Below the pieces are notes generated by a model. That model searched no databases. It was not told where the DNA came from and saw nothing but the letters and a program-made list of their open reading frames with translations. From contig CAWJPU010000009.1 in assembly GCA_963844805.1 (NCBI GenBank), positions 1 through 64,000 of the forward strand: 64,000 bases of DNA. Reading direction: 5' to 3'. Origin of the DNA: JACCZR01 sp963844805 (lineage in GTDB: Bacteria; Actinomycetota; Thermoleophilia; Solirubrobacterales; Thermoleophilaceae). The position numbers were made by a program, and so were the translations under genes. This document shows positions 1-11,608 of the stretch, piece by piece. How positions within the stretch are numbered: the stretch's first letter is position 1; each line of letters starts with the position of its first letter.

Positions 1-1813
1 CGCGGGCCACGTCGCCGCGGCGTAGGGCGAGGTGGGCCGAGGTGAAGATCGGGTCGATCACGTAGGGGTCAAGCCGGCGGGCGGCGGCGGCCTTTTCGTC
101 TGCTTCCCGCAGGTTGGCCGGGCCCTTCTTGGCGGCCTTGGCCAGGGCGTCGCTGGACTTCTCGCGCGCTAGCGCGGGCAGCAGGGCCGAGACCGCGAAC
201 AGCGCCAGCAACGCGCCGCCCAGCGCCAGCGCGGGCAGGCCGCGGCGGCGCTCGAGCGGCTCCGCGCGGCGCCCGGCGGCCTCGCGGCCAGCACGCCCAG
301 GAACAGGAGCAGGGCACCGTCACGCCCGGGATGTCCCAGTCCCAGTCGACCCAGATGTGCAGCCCCCACGCCAGGCAGGCGGCCATCAGCGCTCCCGCGT
401 AGGCGCGCTCGGCGCCCGTCGAGTGCGGATCCGCGAGATCCCGGCCGCCGCCAGGAGCGCGAAGCCGCCCAGCGCCAGCCCGGCGCCGACGAGGCCCGTC
501 TCCGACAGGAACTCGAGCGGGACCAGTGTGGCTGCTGGACGTCGAGGCGCTGGCTGCGGTACTTGAGGTGGAGCAGGGGGAACGAGCCCGCGCCGTAGCC
601 GAAGAGCGGCTCGTCCCAGGTCGCGCCCACCGCCTCCTTCCACCAGACCCATCGGTTGCTGGAGTTGGTGGCCACGATTCGCGCCGGGTCGGTCTGCCGC
701 TCCGCCTTGGCCTCGGTGAAGGAGTCGACCTGGTCTCCCAGCCAGCCGGTCGCCGCCAGGCCCGCGATGGCCAACACCAGCACCACCCCGAGCCCCGCGG
801 CGACCTTCGGCAGCGCCGACGCCACGCCCGGCCGCAGCCGCAGCGAGTCGCCGGCGCGCCAGACCATCCGCGCCAGCAGCAGCGCGATCACGAGCCCGAT
901 CGCCAGCCCGACCAGCAGCAGCAAGCCGTCGTCGGCGCGCTGGGAGGCGCACAGCTCGTCGGTGGTCAGGTCGTCTCGCAGGAAGGCCACCATCAGCCCC
1001 GGAAGCGCGCCCACGACCACGATCCCGCTCAGGCACGCCACGCGCAGGCGGTCGGGCCCGAGCGCGACCAGCACCGCCACCGCGATCACCATCACCGCGA
1101 TGCCCCCGCGCGAGTAGGTGAGCGCGAGCGTCGAGACCAGGATCACCAGCGACACCAGCGCCGCCACCCGCAGACGCCCGCGGCGCTCGTCGGCCGCCAC
1201 CCGCAGCCCGAGCGGGACGGCGAGCGCGCAGAACAGGCCGAGCGCGTTCCAGTAACCGAGCGGCGAGCGCAGGCGCGAGATCTCGCCGGCGTGGTCGAGG
1301 ATCGAGGGGAAGAGCTTGCCGCCCGAGCGCGTAGGCGGCGACCAGCGTGGCCAGGCCGAGGAAGGCGAGCGTGACCTTCTCCAGCGCGTTGGGGAGGCTC
1401 GCGCCCAGCATGATCGCCAGCGCGGCCACGAGCGCGTAGCCCCAGGCGCGGTTGGCCTCGATCCAGCTGTCGTCGGGCGCGATCGACCAGCTGATCGACA
1501 GCGCGCACCAGGCTCCGAAGGCCACCAGGAGGGCGACGCCCACCCATGCGCCGGGCCGCGCGCGGCCGTGCAGGCCCCATCCGGCGACCAGCGCCACGAG
1601 GGCGCCGATGCCCAGCAGGGCCAGCCCGATCTCGAGGTCGCTGCCGTCCGTGACGCGGATCGCGCCGTCGGAGATCGCGGCGAACGCGGTGGCCGCGAGC
1701 AGGCCAACGCCGAGCAACACCGCGGCACGGGGCGAGCGGTCGCCGCGCTGCTCTTCGGTGGCCTCGGCCCACGGGCGCAGCGAGCGGGTCGCGGTGGCGG
1801 CCATTCCGCCCAT
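1..1813 (-). CDS. O-antigen ligase/polymerase-like membrane protein (frameshifted, 3' end off window)
   Basis: Multi-pass membrane protein of the WaaL/Wzy_C type, expected to join or polymerise surface glycan units on the outer face of the membrane. Read from ATG 1813 (ATG 1804 is an alternative). At least five hydrophobic helices precede an apparent frameshift near 1325. The next frame carries SPLGYWNALGLF, the TYSRGG motif common in this family, more helices, and the loop PLFGYGAGSFP...QQPH. After a second shift near 545 it continues LEFLSETGLVGAGLAL, the usual ligase segment. Further shifts lie near 410, 310 and 200. The last readable part, IFTSAHLALRRGD, looks TPR-like and runs off the left edge. 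Family assignment is from motif order; whether it is ligase or polymerase cannot be told. Confidence 0.65.
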
Positions 1814-1867
1814 TGTTACTAGCGGGGCCTTCGGGGCGACCGTCTCGCCGCGCTACCGTGTCCGCCT

Positions 1868-2525
1868 GTGCGACGCCTGATCCTGCTGTCGGCCGCGATC
1901 TGCGCACTGCTTCTCGCCGCCCCCGCGAGCGCCCAGCTCAACGACTTCAAGAACGGCGGCTCGGTCCCACCTGCAAGTACAGCGACAAGCAGCTCGGCGG
2001 CGCGCTCGGCGACGTGCCGCCCGACGTCGAGCAGTACGCGCCCGGCTACGCCGACGAGTTGCGCAACGCCCGCGGCGCGCCTTGCGGCGGCAGCGGCGCG
2101 GGCGGCAACGGCGCCACCAGCGGTGGCGGCGCGGGCAGCGTCGAGAACGTCCCCGCCCCGCCGGGCGGCGGCGGCACGGTGGCGGCGGCGGCGGCGGCCG
2201 GTGTGGCGGCCCCGGCGGCGCGGGCGCGACCTCGTCGGTGAAGGTCAACGACCCGCCGGTGCCCAAGCCCGACGCCCGCAAGCGCCTGGCCAACGCCTCC
2301 TCCCCCGCGGTCACCACGCAGCCCGCCGGACCGGACGTGCCTACCTGGGCGCTGGCGCTGATCGCCGCGGCGCTGCTGATGGCAGCGACCGTCGGCGTGA
2401 TGTACATCCTCGGCGCGGACTTCTCGCGCTTCACCCGCCCGCTCGGCGCGGCCGCCGGCGAGGCGCGGGCACGGACCTCCGACAGGGCCCTCCAGCTCTG
2501 GGAGACCGTGCGCTTCGGTCGCTAG
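1868..2525 (+). CDS. Secreted, Gly-rich, single-pass membrane-anchored protein of unknown function
   Basis: GTG start at 1868 gives a clear signal peptide (MRRLILLSAAICALLLAAP, cleavage near ASAQ). The mature part has a short Cys-containing segment (TCKYSDKQLGGALGDVPPDV), then a Gly/Ala/Pro-rich linker encoded by GGC/GCG repeats at about 2090-2220, a charged stretch, one transmembrane helix (WALALIAAALLMAATVGVMYIL) and a basic cytoplasmic tail. Two frameshifts, near 1965 and 2215, are needed to read it through; both fall in C or G runs. I do not recognise the family. It starts 54 nt from the divergent ligase-like gene, and its TAG stop interlocks with the stop of the Nudix gene. Confidence 0.55.
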
Positions 2526-3034
2526 CCGGGCTCGCCGCCGGTCGCGTCCCGCAGCGCGAGCTCGGTCGACCAGAAGGCGAGCTCGCCCCACGGCAGCTCG
2601 GCGGGCGCGAAGGCCCTGACCTCGACGGCCTCCTCGCTGGTCGCGGGCGTCGTGCCCGGCCGCAGCATCGCCCGGTAGACCACGAGCACCACGCGGTCCT
2701 CGGGCCGCGAGTAGACGCCGACCAAGTCGCCCAGGTCGAGCTCGATGTCCATCTCCTCCATCGCCTCGCGGCGGACGGCATCGGGAACCGACTCGCCCAG
2801 GTCGACGAAGCCGCCCGGGAAGGTCCACAGCCCCTCGCCCAGGCCCGGCCCGCGGCGCAGCAGCCAGATGTTGCCGTCGGCGTCGTACGGGATCGCCGCG
2901 GCGACGGGCTTGGGGTTGTAGTAGGCCTGGTAGCCGCAGGCGGGGCAGACGATCGAGCGCGGGTGACGCACCTCGGCCTCGGCCGCGCAGCGGGGGCAGA
3001 AGCGGGCCTCGTCGAGTGCCGGGTTGAGGCTCAC
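2522..3034 (-). CDS. Nudix hydrolase with N-terminal zinc ribbon (NADH-pyrophosphatase-like)
   Basis: 170-residue Nudix hydrolase, cleaving a nucleoside diphosphate linked to another moiety. The N-terminus has a four-Cys zinc ribbon (CPRCAAEA ... CPACGYQAYYNP) as in NudC-type proteins. The Nudix box follows: GGFVDLGES, seven residues, then REAMEEMDI. It keeps the catalytic REx2EE core, but the usual Gly near the end of the box is Asp. GTG 3034 is chosen because the zinc ribbon follows directly and a TAGCCT -10 box lies 7 nt upstream (3042-3047 on the other strand), which suggests a leaderless message. It is divergent from nrdR and its stop shares CTAG with the gene on the opposite strand. The exact substrate is unknown. 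Confidence 0.8.
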   Translation of the reverse strand: MSLNPALDEARFCPRCAAEAEVRHPRSIVCPACGYQAYYNPKPVAAAIPYDADGNIWLLRRGPGLGEGLWTFPGGFVDLGESVPDAVRREAMEEMDIELDLGDLVGVYSRPEDRVVLVVYRAMLRPGTTPATSEEAVEVRAFAPAELPWGELAFWSTELALRDATGGEPG

Positions 3035-3083
3035 CCGGGCGAGGCTAGATCGGCGGCTATGCGCGGGCGCGCCCTCCCTCTCG

Positions 3084-3113
3084 AAAAAACGCTCAGCGGA
3101 GCTGACGAATTTC
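3084..3113. other. Inverted repeat flanked by A- and T-runs
   Basis: TCAGC-GGA-GCTGA (3093-3105) with further G:C pairing across a bulged C, preceded by six A and followed by AATTT. It resembles a weak bidirectional terminator, yet it sits between two divergent starts (Nudix 3034 and nrdR 3315), where no terminator is expected. It resembles the hairpin after the CoA-transferase gene at 11443-11470. Function unknown. Confidence 0.3.
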
Positions 3114-3256
3114 TCGAACGGTTGCCACCCCTCGCCCGTCCGGATTTCCCGCCACTTTCCGCGCTCTCTCCCGCGCGCCCGCTCGCGCCCGCGCACGGCG
3201 CGACTTAGCCTGGCCCCGCTCGTTCGGCCTTTTTCGCCGGCGCCACCCCGCAAACA

Positions 3257-3272
3257 CCACAATATGTTGTGG
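3257..3272 (+). promoter_or_regulatory. Candidate NrdR box 1
   Basis: CCACAATATGTTGTGG is a near-perfect 16-bp palindrome with the AT-rich centre and flanking CAC/GTG typical of NrdR boxes. It lies 42 nt upstream of nrdR. With the second, more degenerate element downstream it forms the usual tandem arrangement, implying autorepression of the nrdR-nrdJ unit. Confidence 0.6.
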
Positions 3273-3289
3273 TCCGGGCAGGAATCAGG

Positions 3290-3306
3290 CACTACATCCG
3301 GTAGAA
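3290..3306 (+). promoter_or_regulatory. Candidate NrdR box 2 overlapping the -10 region
   Basis: CACTACATCCGGTAGAA is a degenerate palindrome (CTAC...GTAG). Its centre lies about 33-34 bp from the centre of box 1, close to the three-helical-turn spacing of tandem NrdR boxes. It overlaps a TAGAAT -10 element (3302-3307) that ends 7 nt before the nrdR ATG, so binding here would block RNA polymerase. Confidence 0.45.
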
Positions 3307-3314
3307 TAGGCCCC

Positions 3315-3815
3315 ATGCGCTGCCCGTTCTGCGCCTTCGAATCGACCAAGGTCGTGGACTCGCGTCTGACCGACCCCGGCGACTCGATCCGCCGCCGCCG
3401 CGAATGCGCCGGCTGCGGCAACCGATTCACCACGCACGAGCGGGCCGAGGAGGTGCCTGTCGATGTGGTCAAGCGCGACGGCACCACCCAGCGCTTCGAC
3501 CGGCGAAAGCTGCAGCGAGGGCTCGTTCGGGCGGCCGGTGGCCGCCCGGTGGGAGGCGAGCAGCTCGAGCAGCTGGCCGACGCGATCGCGGCGGAGATCC
3601 GTCGCGGCGGGCCGCAGGTGAAGGCCGAGCGGATCGGCGATCTCGCCGAGCGCGGCCTGGCCCGGCTGGACCCGGTGACGGCGATCCAGTTCGCGTCGGT
3701 GTACCGCCGGCTGTCCGACCTCGACGAGCTCGACGCGGCCGTCCGCAGGCTCCGCGAAGAGCCCCTCCCGGGCGCCGATCAGATGCCGCTTGCAGACGCT
3801 GACCGATCCGTCTGA
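3315..3815 (+). CDS. nrdR: Transcriptional repressor NrdR
   Basis: 166-residue repressor of ribonucleotide reductase genes that senses ATP/dATP. The N-terminal zinc ribbon is intact (MRCPFCAFESTKVVDSR ... ECAGCGNRFTTHER), followed by the ATP-cone domain starting at VDVVKRDGTTQRFDRRKL. Length is normal for the family, with a slightly longer, acidic C-terminus. ATG 3315 is set by the conserved CPFC motif. There is no Shine-Dalgarno sequence, but TAGAAT ends 7 nt upstream, so the mRNA is probably leaderless. It is followed after 56 nt by nrdJ on the same strand, and two candidate NrdR boxes precede it, which supports autoregulation of both genes. Confidence 0.95.
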   Translation: MRCPFCAFESTKVVDSRLTDPGDSIRRRRECAGCGNRFTTHERAEEVPVDVVKRDGTTQRFDRRKLQRGLVRAAGGRPVGGEQLEQLADAIAAEIRRGGPQVKAERIGDLAERGLARLDPVTAIQFASVYRRLSDLDELDAAVRRLREEPLPGADQMPLADADRSV

Positions 3816-3868
3816 TCCCAGGAGCATGATCGGTCGTTCCACCACATCGACGACGGATCAGAGGAGAG
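3801..3868 (+). promoter_or_regulatory. Two mutually exclusive hairpins between nrdR and nrdJ
   Basis: GACCGATC (3801-3808) can pair with GATCGGTC (3828-3835). GATCCGTC (3805-3812) can pair with GACGGATC (3852-3859). The two left arms share four bases, so both stems cannot form together. The second stem ends one base before the nrdJ ribosome-binding site (GAGGAGAG, 3861-3868), and the left arms lie inside the last codons of nrdR. The pairing is seen directly; a regulatory role is inference. Confidence 0.4.
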
Positions 3869-3871
3869 AGG

Positions 3872-6757
<2,886 letters not shown>

Positions 6758-6758
<1 letters not shown>

Positions 6759-6775
6759 CGGGACGGGCCTCCCGC
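6758..6775. terminator. Bidirectional terminator hairpin
   Basis: GCGGGA (6758-6763) and TCCCGC (6770-6775) form a perfect 6-bp stem with a 6-nt loop. It sits exactly between the convergent ends of nrdJ (stop 6756-6758) and the small gene ending at 6780. No long T-run is present on either strand, so termination strength is uncertain. Confidence 0.45.
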
Positions 6776-6779
6776 CGGC

Positions 6780-7169
6780 TCACGAGTAGCGCGCCTCGAT
6801 CTCCGCTAGGAACCCGTCCGCCAGCCGGCGGAAGCCGTCCTCGGTCAGCCTGATCTCGTCACCGGGCTCGAGCCCCAGCACCGTCTCCTCCGGCTTCAGC
6901 TTGGTCGTGCTGTCGCCGGTGAGCACGCCGTCGTTCTCGGTGAGCGAGTCGCACAGCACGCGCACCTCGTTGAGCGGGTTTCCGTCCTTGCCCTCCTGCT
7001 TGCGGACTCGGTGCAGGAAGTAGTGGTCGAGGGCGAGGACCATGTTGTTGAAGAACGCGGCCTCGGCGTCCGCCGAGCCGTCGGCGGCGGCGAACGCCGC
7101 CGTGTCGGCTTCGATCCGCCGGCGGGTGCGGTCGACGTGGTCCTGGCTGTAGTTGCTGACGGCGAGCAT
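6780..7169 (-). CDS. Conserved small protein of unknown function
   Basis: 129-residue soluble, acidic protein with no signal peptide or membrane helix. Notable stretches are AAFFNNMVLALDHYFLHRVR and a Gly/Glu-rich half (GLEPGDEIRLTEDGFRRLADG) that could form a small beta domain. The ATG at 7169 is supported by GGAGG six nt upstream, one of the few clear Shine-Dalgarno sites in this part of the window. I do not recognise a named family. It is followed on the same strand only by the hairpin shared with nrdJ, and lies 64 nt downstream of a methyltransferase gene. Confidence 0.7.
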   Translation of the reverse strand: MLAVSNYSQDHVDRTRRRIEADTAAFAAADGSADAEAAFFNNMVLALDHYFLHRVRKQEGKDGNPLNEVRVLCDSLTENDGVLTGDSTTKLKPEETVLGLEPGDEIRLTEDGFRRLADGFLAEIEARYS

Positions 7170-7233
7170 CCGTGACCTCCGGGTCGGTTGGGTGGGCCGA
7201 GACCAAGACGAACGGGCCGCCCGTAAATCGACA

Positions 7234-7956
7234 CTAGGTCCGGCGCGCCACGATCACGTCGTAGAAGATCGGCTCGCCCGACATCCGCAGGCGGTGGCGG
7301 AAGCGCTCGACGTGCGTCACCTCGGTGCCGTGCTCGCCCTGGCGCAGCTCGGCGAAGTAGCGGGCCATCGGGTCGTCCTCGGCGTCGAGCAGCTCCTCGG
7401 GCACGGTGACCGCCAGCCAGGACCCGGACGGGAACGCCGCCCAGGCCGCGTCGACCACCTCGGCCGTGATGTGCCCGAAGCCCAGCGCGCCCGCGGCGAC
7501 GAAGGCGTTCAGATCGTGGTCGGCCACCAGGTCGGGGATCGAGAACTCCTCCAGGCCGCCGGTCAGGTAGCGCTCGTACAGGTCGGGGCGGTCCCGCGAG
7601 GCGGCCGGGCCGGCTTCCGGCTCGGCGTCCAGGCCGACCATCGAAGCCGTCACGCCCCGTGAGCGCAGCGCTTCGCCCACCACGCCGTTGCCGGCGCCGA
7701 CGTCGAACACGCGAAGTCCAGCGGGGTCGCCGGCCTCGGCGATCAGCGCTTCGGCCAGCTTGTCCGGCGAGGCGCACTCCAGCTGGCGCTGGACGACCTC
7801 CTCGTACAGCCCGGGCACCGAGTACACCCGCCCGTACTCGTGCAGGCGCATCTCCTCCTCGCGCCCGTCGTCCCAGCGCACGGTGAGGCGCTCCTCCTGC
7901 TGCGTGCGATCCGCGGTCCGATCGAGCTCGACGGTGTACGCGCGGTCGGCGGGCAT
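7234..7956 (-). CDS. Class I SAM-dependent methyltransferase
   Basis: 240-residue Rossmann-type methyltransferase. The SAM-binding motif I is clear (VFDVGAGNGVVGEAL, about residues 83-97), followed by GLDAEPEA as motif II and a hydrophobic strand with AAWAAFPSGSWLAVTV later. An N-terminal part of about 80 residues (RAYTVELDRTADRTQQEERL, RLHEYGRVYSVPGLYEEVV) precedes the fold. Substrate unknown. A TAGCCT box (complement 7963-7968) ends 6 nt before the ATG and there is no Shine-Dalgarno site, so it is probably leaderless. It is divergent from the LVIVD-type gene at 8022. Confidence 0.8.
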   Translation of the reverse strand: MPADRAYTVELDRTADRTQQEERLTVRWDDGREEEMRLHEYGRVYSVPGLYEEVVQRQLECASPDKLAEALIAEAGDPAGLRVFDVGAGNGVVGEALRSRGVTASMVGLDAEPEAGPAASRDRPDLYERYLTGGLEEFSIPDLVADHDLNAFVAAGALGFGHITAEVVDAAWAAFPSGSWLAVTVPEELLDAEDDPMARYFAELRQGEHGTEVTHVERFRHRLRMSGEPIFYDVIVARRT

Positions 7957-8021
7957 GAAGAGAGGCTAGGGCGACCCACCTTCGCGGGAACGACGACCGC
8001 GGAGTAGCCTGGCGGGCCACG

Positions 8022-9989
8022 ATGCTTCGGGATGGGGGGCAGCAGGTGCGTGAGGCGTTCAAGCGCGCCCCCCTGCGCTACCGCCTCGCGGGCGTCCTGC
8101 TAGCCGTCCTGGCCACCGGCGCGGTCGTCGTTCCCCCGCTCGGCGCCGCCGGCCTCCTCCAACCCCTGAACGACCTCCTCTCGCTCGGCCACGCAGGCGG
8201 GCAGACGCCGAGCAAGGCCGCGGTCCAGCGCAACGCCGAGCCGCCGACCGTCGCGACCCCCCGGGCCGAGTGCCTCGCAGGCTCGCGCGAGGAGCCCGGC
8301 ATCCAGGGCCGCGTCCCGAACGGCGCCGGCTCACGGGGACTCCATTGCAACGTCGACCTGGTCAGCCATCAGGGCACCTCGGGCGGGTTCAAGGCCCACC
8401 GCTACGTCGACCCCGCCGGCCACGAGTGCGCCTACTACGACACCGCGCTCCTCTTCCCCATCAACGCGCTGAAGCTCGACGGCACCTCGAACGGCGTCGC
8501 CGTTCTTGACATGTCCAACCCCGCGCGGCCGAACAGACCGCCACGCTGCGGGAGATCCCCATGAACTCCCCGCACGAGTCGCTCGCCCTCAACACGCGAA
8601 GAGGGCTGCTCGCCGCCGTCATGGGCAACCCCACCACCTACCCCGGGCTCGTCTCCATCTACGACGTCCGCAGCGACTGCCGCCACCCCAGGCTGCAGTC
8701 GACCAGGCCGGTAGCCCGCCTCGGCCACGAGAGCGGCTTCTCACCGGACGGCAGGACCTTCTACGCCACCGGCACCGCGGTCAGCGCCATCTCCGCCATC
8801 GACGTCACCGACCCCAAGAACCCGCACTCGATCTGGCAGGGCAACGTCCTCTCGCACGGGATGTCGCTCAGCCCGGACGGCAACCGCGGCTACATCGCCG
8901 ATACGGACGGCCAGCTCGCGATCCTCGACACCAGCGAGATCCAGGCCCGGCGCTCCAACCCGCAGGCCCGCGAGATCAGCCGGCTGACCTGGGACAAGGC
9001 CTCCATCCCGCAGAACGCGATCCCGTTCACGGTCCAGGGCAAGCCGTACCTCATCGAGACCGACGAGTACACGGCGGGGACGAGCGGCGGCGGCAACAAG
9101 GACGACGTCGGCGCCGCGCGCATCATCGACATCTCGGACGAGGGCCATCCGCGGGTGGTCTCCAACCTGCGGCTGCAGGTCAACCAGCCGGCCGACCACA
9201 AGGCCGCCGCCGAGCGACCCCGGCGCCAACAGCCCCGTCCAGGGCTACGCCGCGCACTACTGCGACGTCCCGACGAGCCGGGACCCGAAGGTCGTCGCCT
9301 GCTCGTTCATCGTCTCCGGGCTGCGGGTCTTCGACATCAGCAACCTGACCAAGCCGAAGGAGATCGCCTACCACGTCGCCCCCACCCGCCCGCGCGCCGA
9401 GAACGGCTACATGCAGAGCGCCTACGCCATGTCGAAGCCCGCGTTCGCGCCCAGGCGGCGCGAGGTCTGGTACTCCGACGGCGCCACCGGCTTCAACGTC
9501 GTGCGCGTGAGGCGCGAGGTGTGGCCGGGGACGGCCGGCTGCTTCCCGAGGCGGGTCGGGATCGGCCCGTCCCGGATCGGGAAGATCCGGCTCGGCTTGA
9601 CCCGTCGCCAGGTGAGACGGCGCGTGGGCGCCCCCAAGCGCCGCACCGGCCGCTCCTACCGCTACTGCGTCACCGGCTCGCGCGGGAAGGTCAGCGTGGT
9701 GTTCAACCGGCGCGGTCGCGTGGTGCTGATCACCACGACCAGCGGACGCCACTCCAAGCGCCGCGTCCACGCGGGGAGCCGGAGCCGCGCAATACGCCGC
9801 GCCTACCGCCGGCGCACGCGCCTGAGCCGCAGCCTGATCCGGGCGAACCGCGCGAGCCATCTGCTGTTCGGCGTGCGGCGCAACCGCGTCCGCTACCTGG
9901 CCATCGGCTCGCGAAGCCTGATCCGAAACCGCCGGGCGCTGGCGCGGCACCTGCGCTACGCCGGCGTTGTCCGCCGGTCACGGCGCTAG
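8022..9989 (+). CDS. Secreted LVIVD-repeat beta-propeller-like protein (two frameshifts)
   Basis: About 650 residues. After a membrane-spanning signal (YRLAGVLLAVLATGAVVV) comes a series of propeller-like repeats of the LVIVD type: SNGVAVLDMSNPARP, GLVSIYDVRSDC, TAVSAISAIDVTDPKNP, GQLAILDTSEIQ, ARIIDISDEGHPRVV and GLRVFDISNLTKPKEIAYH. Each has the I/V-x-D-[IV]-[ST]-[DN]-P pattern. The C-terminal 170 residues are extremely Arg-rich (RRxRxR), unusual for an exported protein and possibly wall- or glycan-binding. Frame changes near 8530 (-1) and 9208 (+1) are needed. Its ligand or enzymatic role is unknown. The TAG stop is followed by 108 nt before the CoA-transferase. Confidence 0.7.
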
Positions 9990-10097
9990 GAGCGGAACGG
10001 GCGCGAAGCGAGCCGGTCGGGGCAGGACCTCGGCACCGCCTCGCGGCGCATCAGGCTCGTCCCGCGCTAGCGGGCCCCACCGTGCTACGAAGCAGCG

Positions 10098-11396
10098 ATG
10101 AGCACCCAGCCCATCGCTGCCGCCCTCGAGGACTACCGCCGGCCGCCCGAGGCCGTTCTCGACCACATCGATTCGGGCGACGAGATCATCGTCGGCGTCG
10201 GCAACGGAGAGCCGCTCTCCGTGCTCGACGCGATCGAGGCGGCTGCAGGCGAGCTGGAGGGTGTCCGGCTCCACCAGATGGTCCCGATGCGCCCAAGGCG
10301 GTACATCGAAGGGGAGCTGCCGGGCCTGCGCCACGTCTCGTGGTTCCTGTCGCCGGTGAACCGCGACGCCTTCAACCGCGGGGCGTGCGACCTGGTGCCG
10401 AACTCGTTCAGCGACGTCCCGCGGCTCATGCGCCAGTCGGTCCGGCCCAAGCTCGCTGTGGCCGCGGTGTCGCCCCCGGACCGCCACGGCTACTTCTCGC
10501 TCGGCCTCCACGCCGAGTACACCGCCGCGCTGATCGGAGAGGTGCCGTTCTTCGTCGAGGTCAACCCGAGCATGCCGCGCACCTTCGGCGAGAACCAGCT
10601 GCACGTGAGCGACGTGGTCGGCTTCTGCGAAGCCGACACCCCGATGATCGAGTTGCCCACTCCGCCCGCCCACGAGCGCGACGCGCGCATCGCCGAGCTG
10701 GTGGCCGAGCGCATCCCCGACGGCGCGACGCTGCAGGCCGGCGTGGGCGCCATCCCCGACCGCATTCTGAGCCTGCTGGCCGACCACCGCGAGCTGGGCG
10801 TTCACACCGAGCTCTTCTCCGACGGCTTCGTCGACCTGGTCGAGCAGGGCGCGCTCACCGGTACGCGCAAGGCCACCCACCGCAACAAGATCGTCACCAC
10901 CACGGCGGCGGGCAAGGAGCGGGTCTTCGACTTCGTTGGCGACAACCCGGGGGTCGAGTTCTGGCCGGTCGACTACACCAACGACCCGGCCAAGATCGCC
11001 CAGGAGCCGCGCATGACCGCCATCAACGCGACGCTGGAGGTCGACTTCCTCGGCCAGTGCGCTTCGGAGTCGCTCGGCATCCAATACCTCTCGTCCTCGG
11101 GCGGGCAGCCCGACTTCGGCCGCGGGGCGGTCATGGCCGATGAGGGCCAGGCCTTCATCGTGCTGCACTCCACCACCCACGACGACCAGATCTCGCGCAT
11201 CGTCCCCCAGCTGCACCCGGGTGCGGCGGTCACGACCTTCAAGAACCTCGTCGACAAGGTGGTGACCGAGCACGGCGTCGCGGAGCTGCGCGGGAGCAGC
11301 ATCGCCGAGCGAACGCGACGGCTGATCGCCATCGCCCATCCCGACCATCGCGACGACCTCGAGCGCAGCGCGCGGGACTGCGGCTACCTGGCCTAG
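10098..11396 (+). CDS. Acetyl-CoA hydrolase/transferase family (4-hydroxybutyrate CoA-transferase-like)
   Basis: 432-residue CoA-transferase that moves CoA between acyl-CoA and a free acid via a glutamyl-CoA intermediate. The N-terminal domain begins GDEIIVGVGNGEPLSVLDAI. The second domain has the CoA-binding LQAGVGAIPDRIL and the catalytic-Glu region HTELFSDGFVDLVEQGALTG. The C-terminus SSGGQPDFGRGA and a late HGVAELRG are family signatures. Length matches the family. It is intact, with no frameshift. No Shine-Dalgarno site is visible and the ATG follows GCTACGAAGCAGCG. The natural substrate (4-hydroxybutyrate, acetate, butyrate) cannot be read from the sequence. Confidence 0.88.
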   Translation: MSTQPIAAALEDYRRPPEAVLDHIDSGDEIIVGVGNGEPLSVLDAIEAAAGELEGVRLHQMVPMRPRRYIEGELPGLRHVSWFLSPVNRDAFNRGACDLVPNSFSDVPRLMRQSVRPKLAVAAVSPPDRHGYFSLGLHAEYTAALIGEVPFFVEVNPSMPRTFGENQLHVSDVVGFCEADTPMIELPTPPAHERDARIAELVAERIPDGATLQAGVGAIPDRILSLLADHRELGVHTELFSDGFVDLVEQGALTGTRKATHRNKIVTTTAAGKERVFDFVGDNPGVEFWPVDYTNDPAKIAQEPRMTAINATLEVDFLGQCASESLGIQYLSSSGGQPDFGRGAVMADEGQAFIVLHSTTHDDQISRIVPQLHPGAAVTTFKNLVDKVVTEHGVAELRGSSIAERTRRLIAIAHPDHRDDLERSARDCGYLA

Positions 11397-11442
11397 CGCG
11401 CGCCACCCACAGGGGGCCGCACAGGCGCACACTCGCTCGAGG

Positions 11443-11470
11443 AAAACTCGTCAGGGCGCTGACGGCTTTT
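11443..11470. terminator. Intrinsic terminator after the CoA-transferase gene
   Basis: AAAA-CT-CGTCAG-GGCG-CTGACG-GC-TTTT: a perfect 6-bp stem (11449-11454 with 11459-11464) extended by a G:U pair and by four A:T pairs, so it can work on both strands. It lies 47 nt after the stop of the upstream gene and well before the next start. Confidence 0.65.
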
Positions 11471-11565
11471 CCGCCCGTGTAGCCGGTACCCGCCGGCCCG
11501 CGGGCAGTGGAAGCCGAGCGCGGTGGCGGGGGTCGCCGCCCGCGCCCGCCGCTAGAACCTGCGGG

Positions 11566-11604
11566 CATGCCGCCCGCGCCGACGTCGAGGCCGCCTCGCC
11601 GCTG
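11566..11604 (+). CDS. Possible 12-residue leader peptide
   Basis: ATG 11566 to TGA 11604 encodes MPPAPTSRPPRR, Pro/Arg-rich. The stop lies 4 nt before the GTG of the large membrane protein. Either a coupled leader peptide, or the true N-terminus of the downstream gene disturbed by an indel. Weak evidence. Confidence 0.2.
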
Positions 11605-11608
11605 AGCC

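Noticed and set aside
2150..2225. GGC repeat tract as a regulatory or G-quadruplex element
   Set aside because: It lies inside a coding region and encodes a Gly/Ala/Pro linker, so codon repetition explains it.
3816..3871. Cobalamin riboswitch before nrdJ
   Set aside because: The gap is 56 nt, far too short for a B12 aptamer, and no B12-box-like conserved core was seen.
10061..10074. Inverted repeat CCCGC-GCTA-GCGGG upstream of the CoA-transferase
   Set aside because: Stem of five bases only and no T-run; in DNA this GC-rich such stems are frequent by chance.
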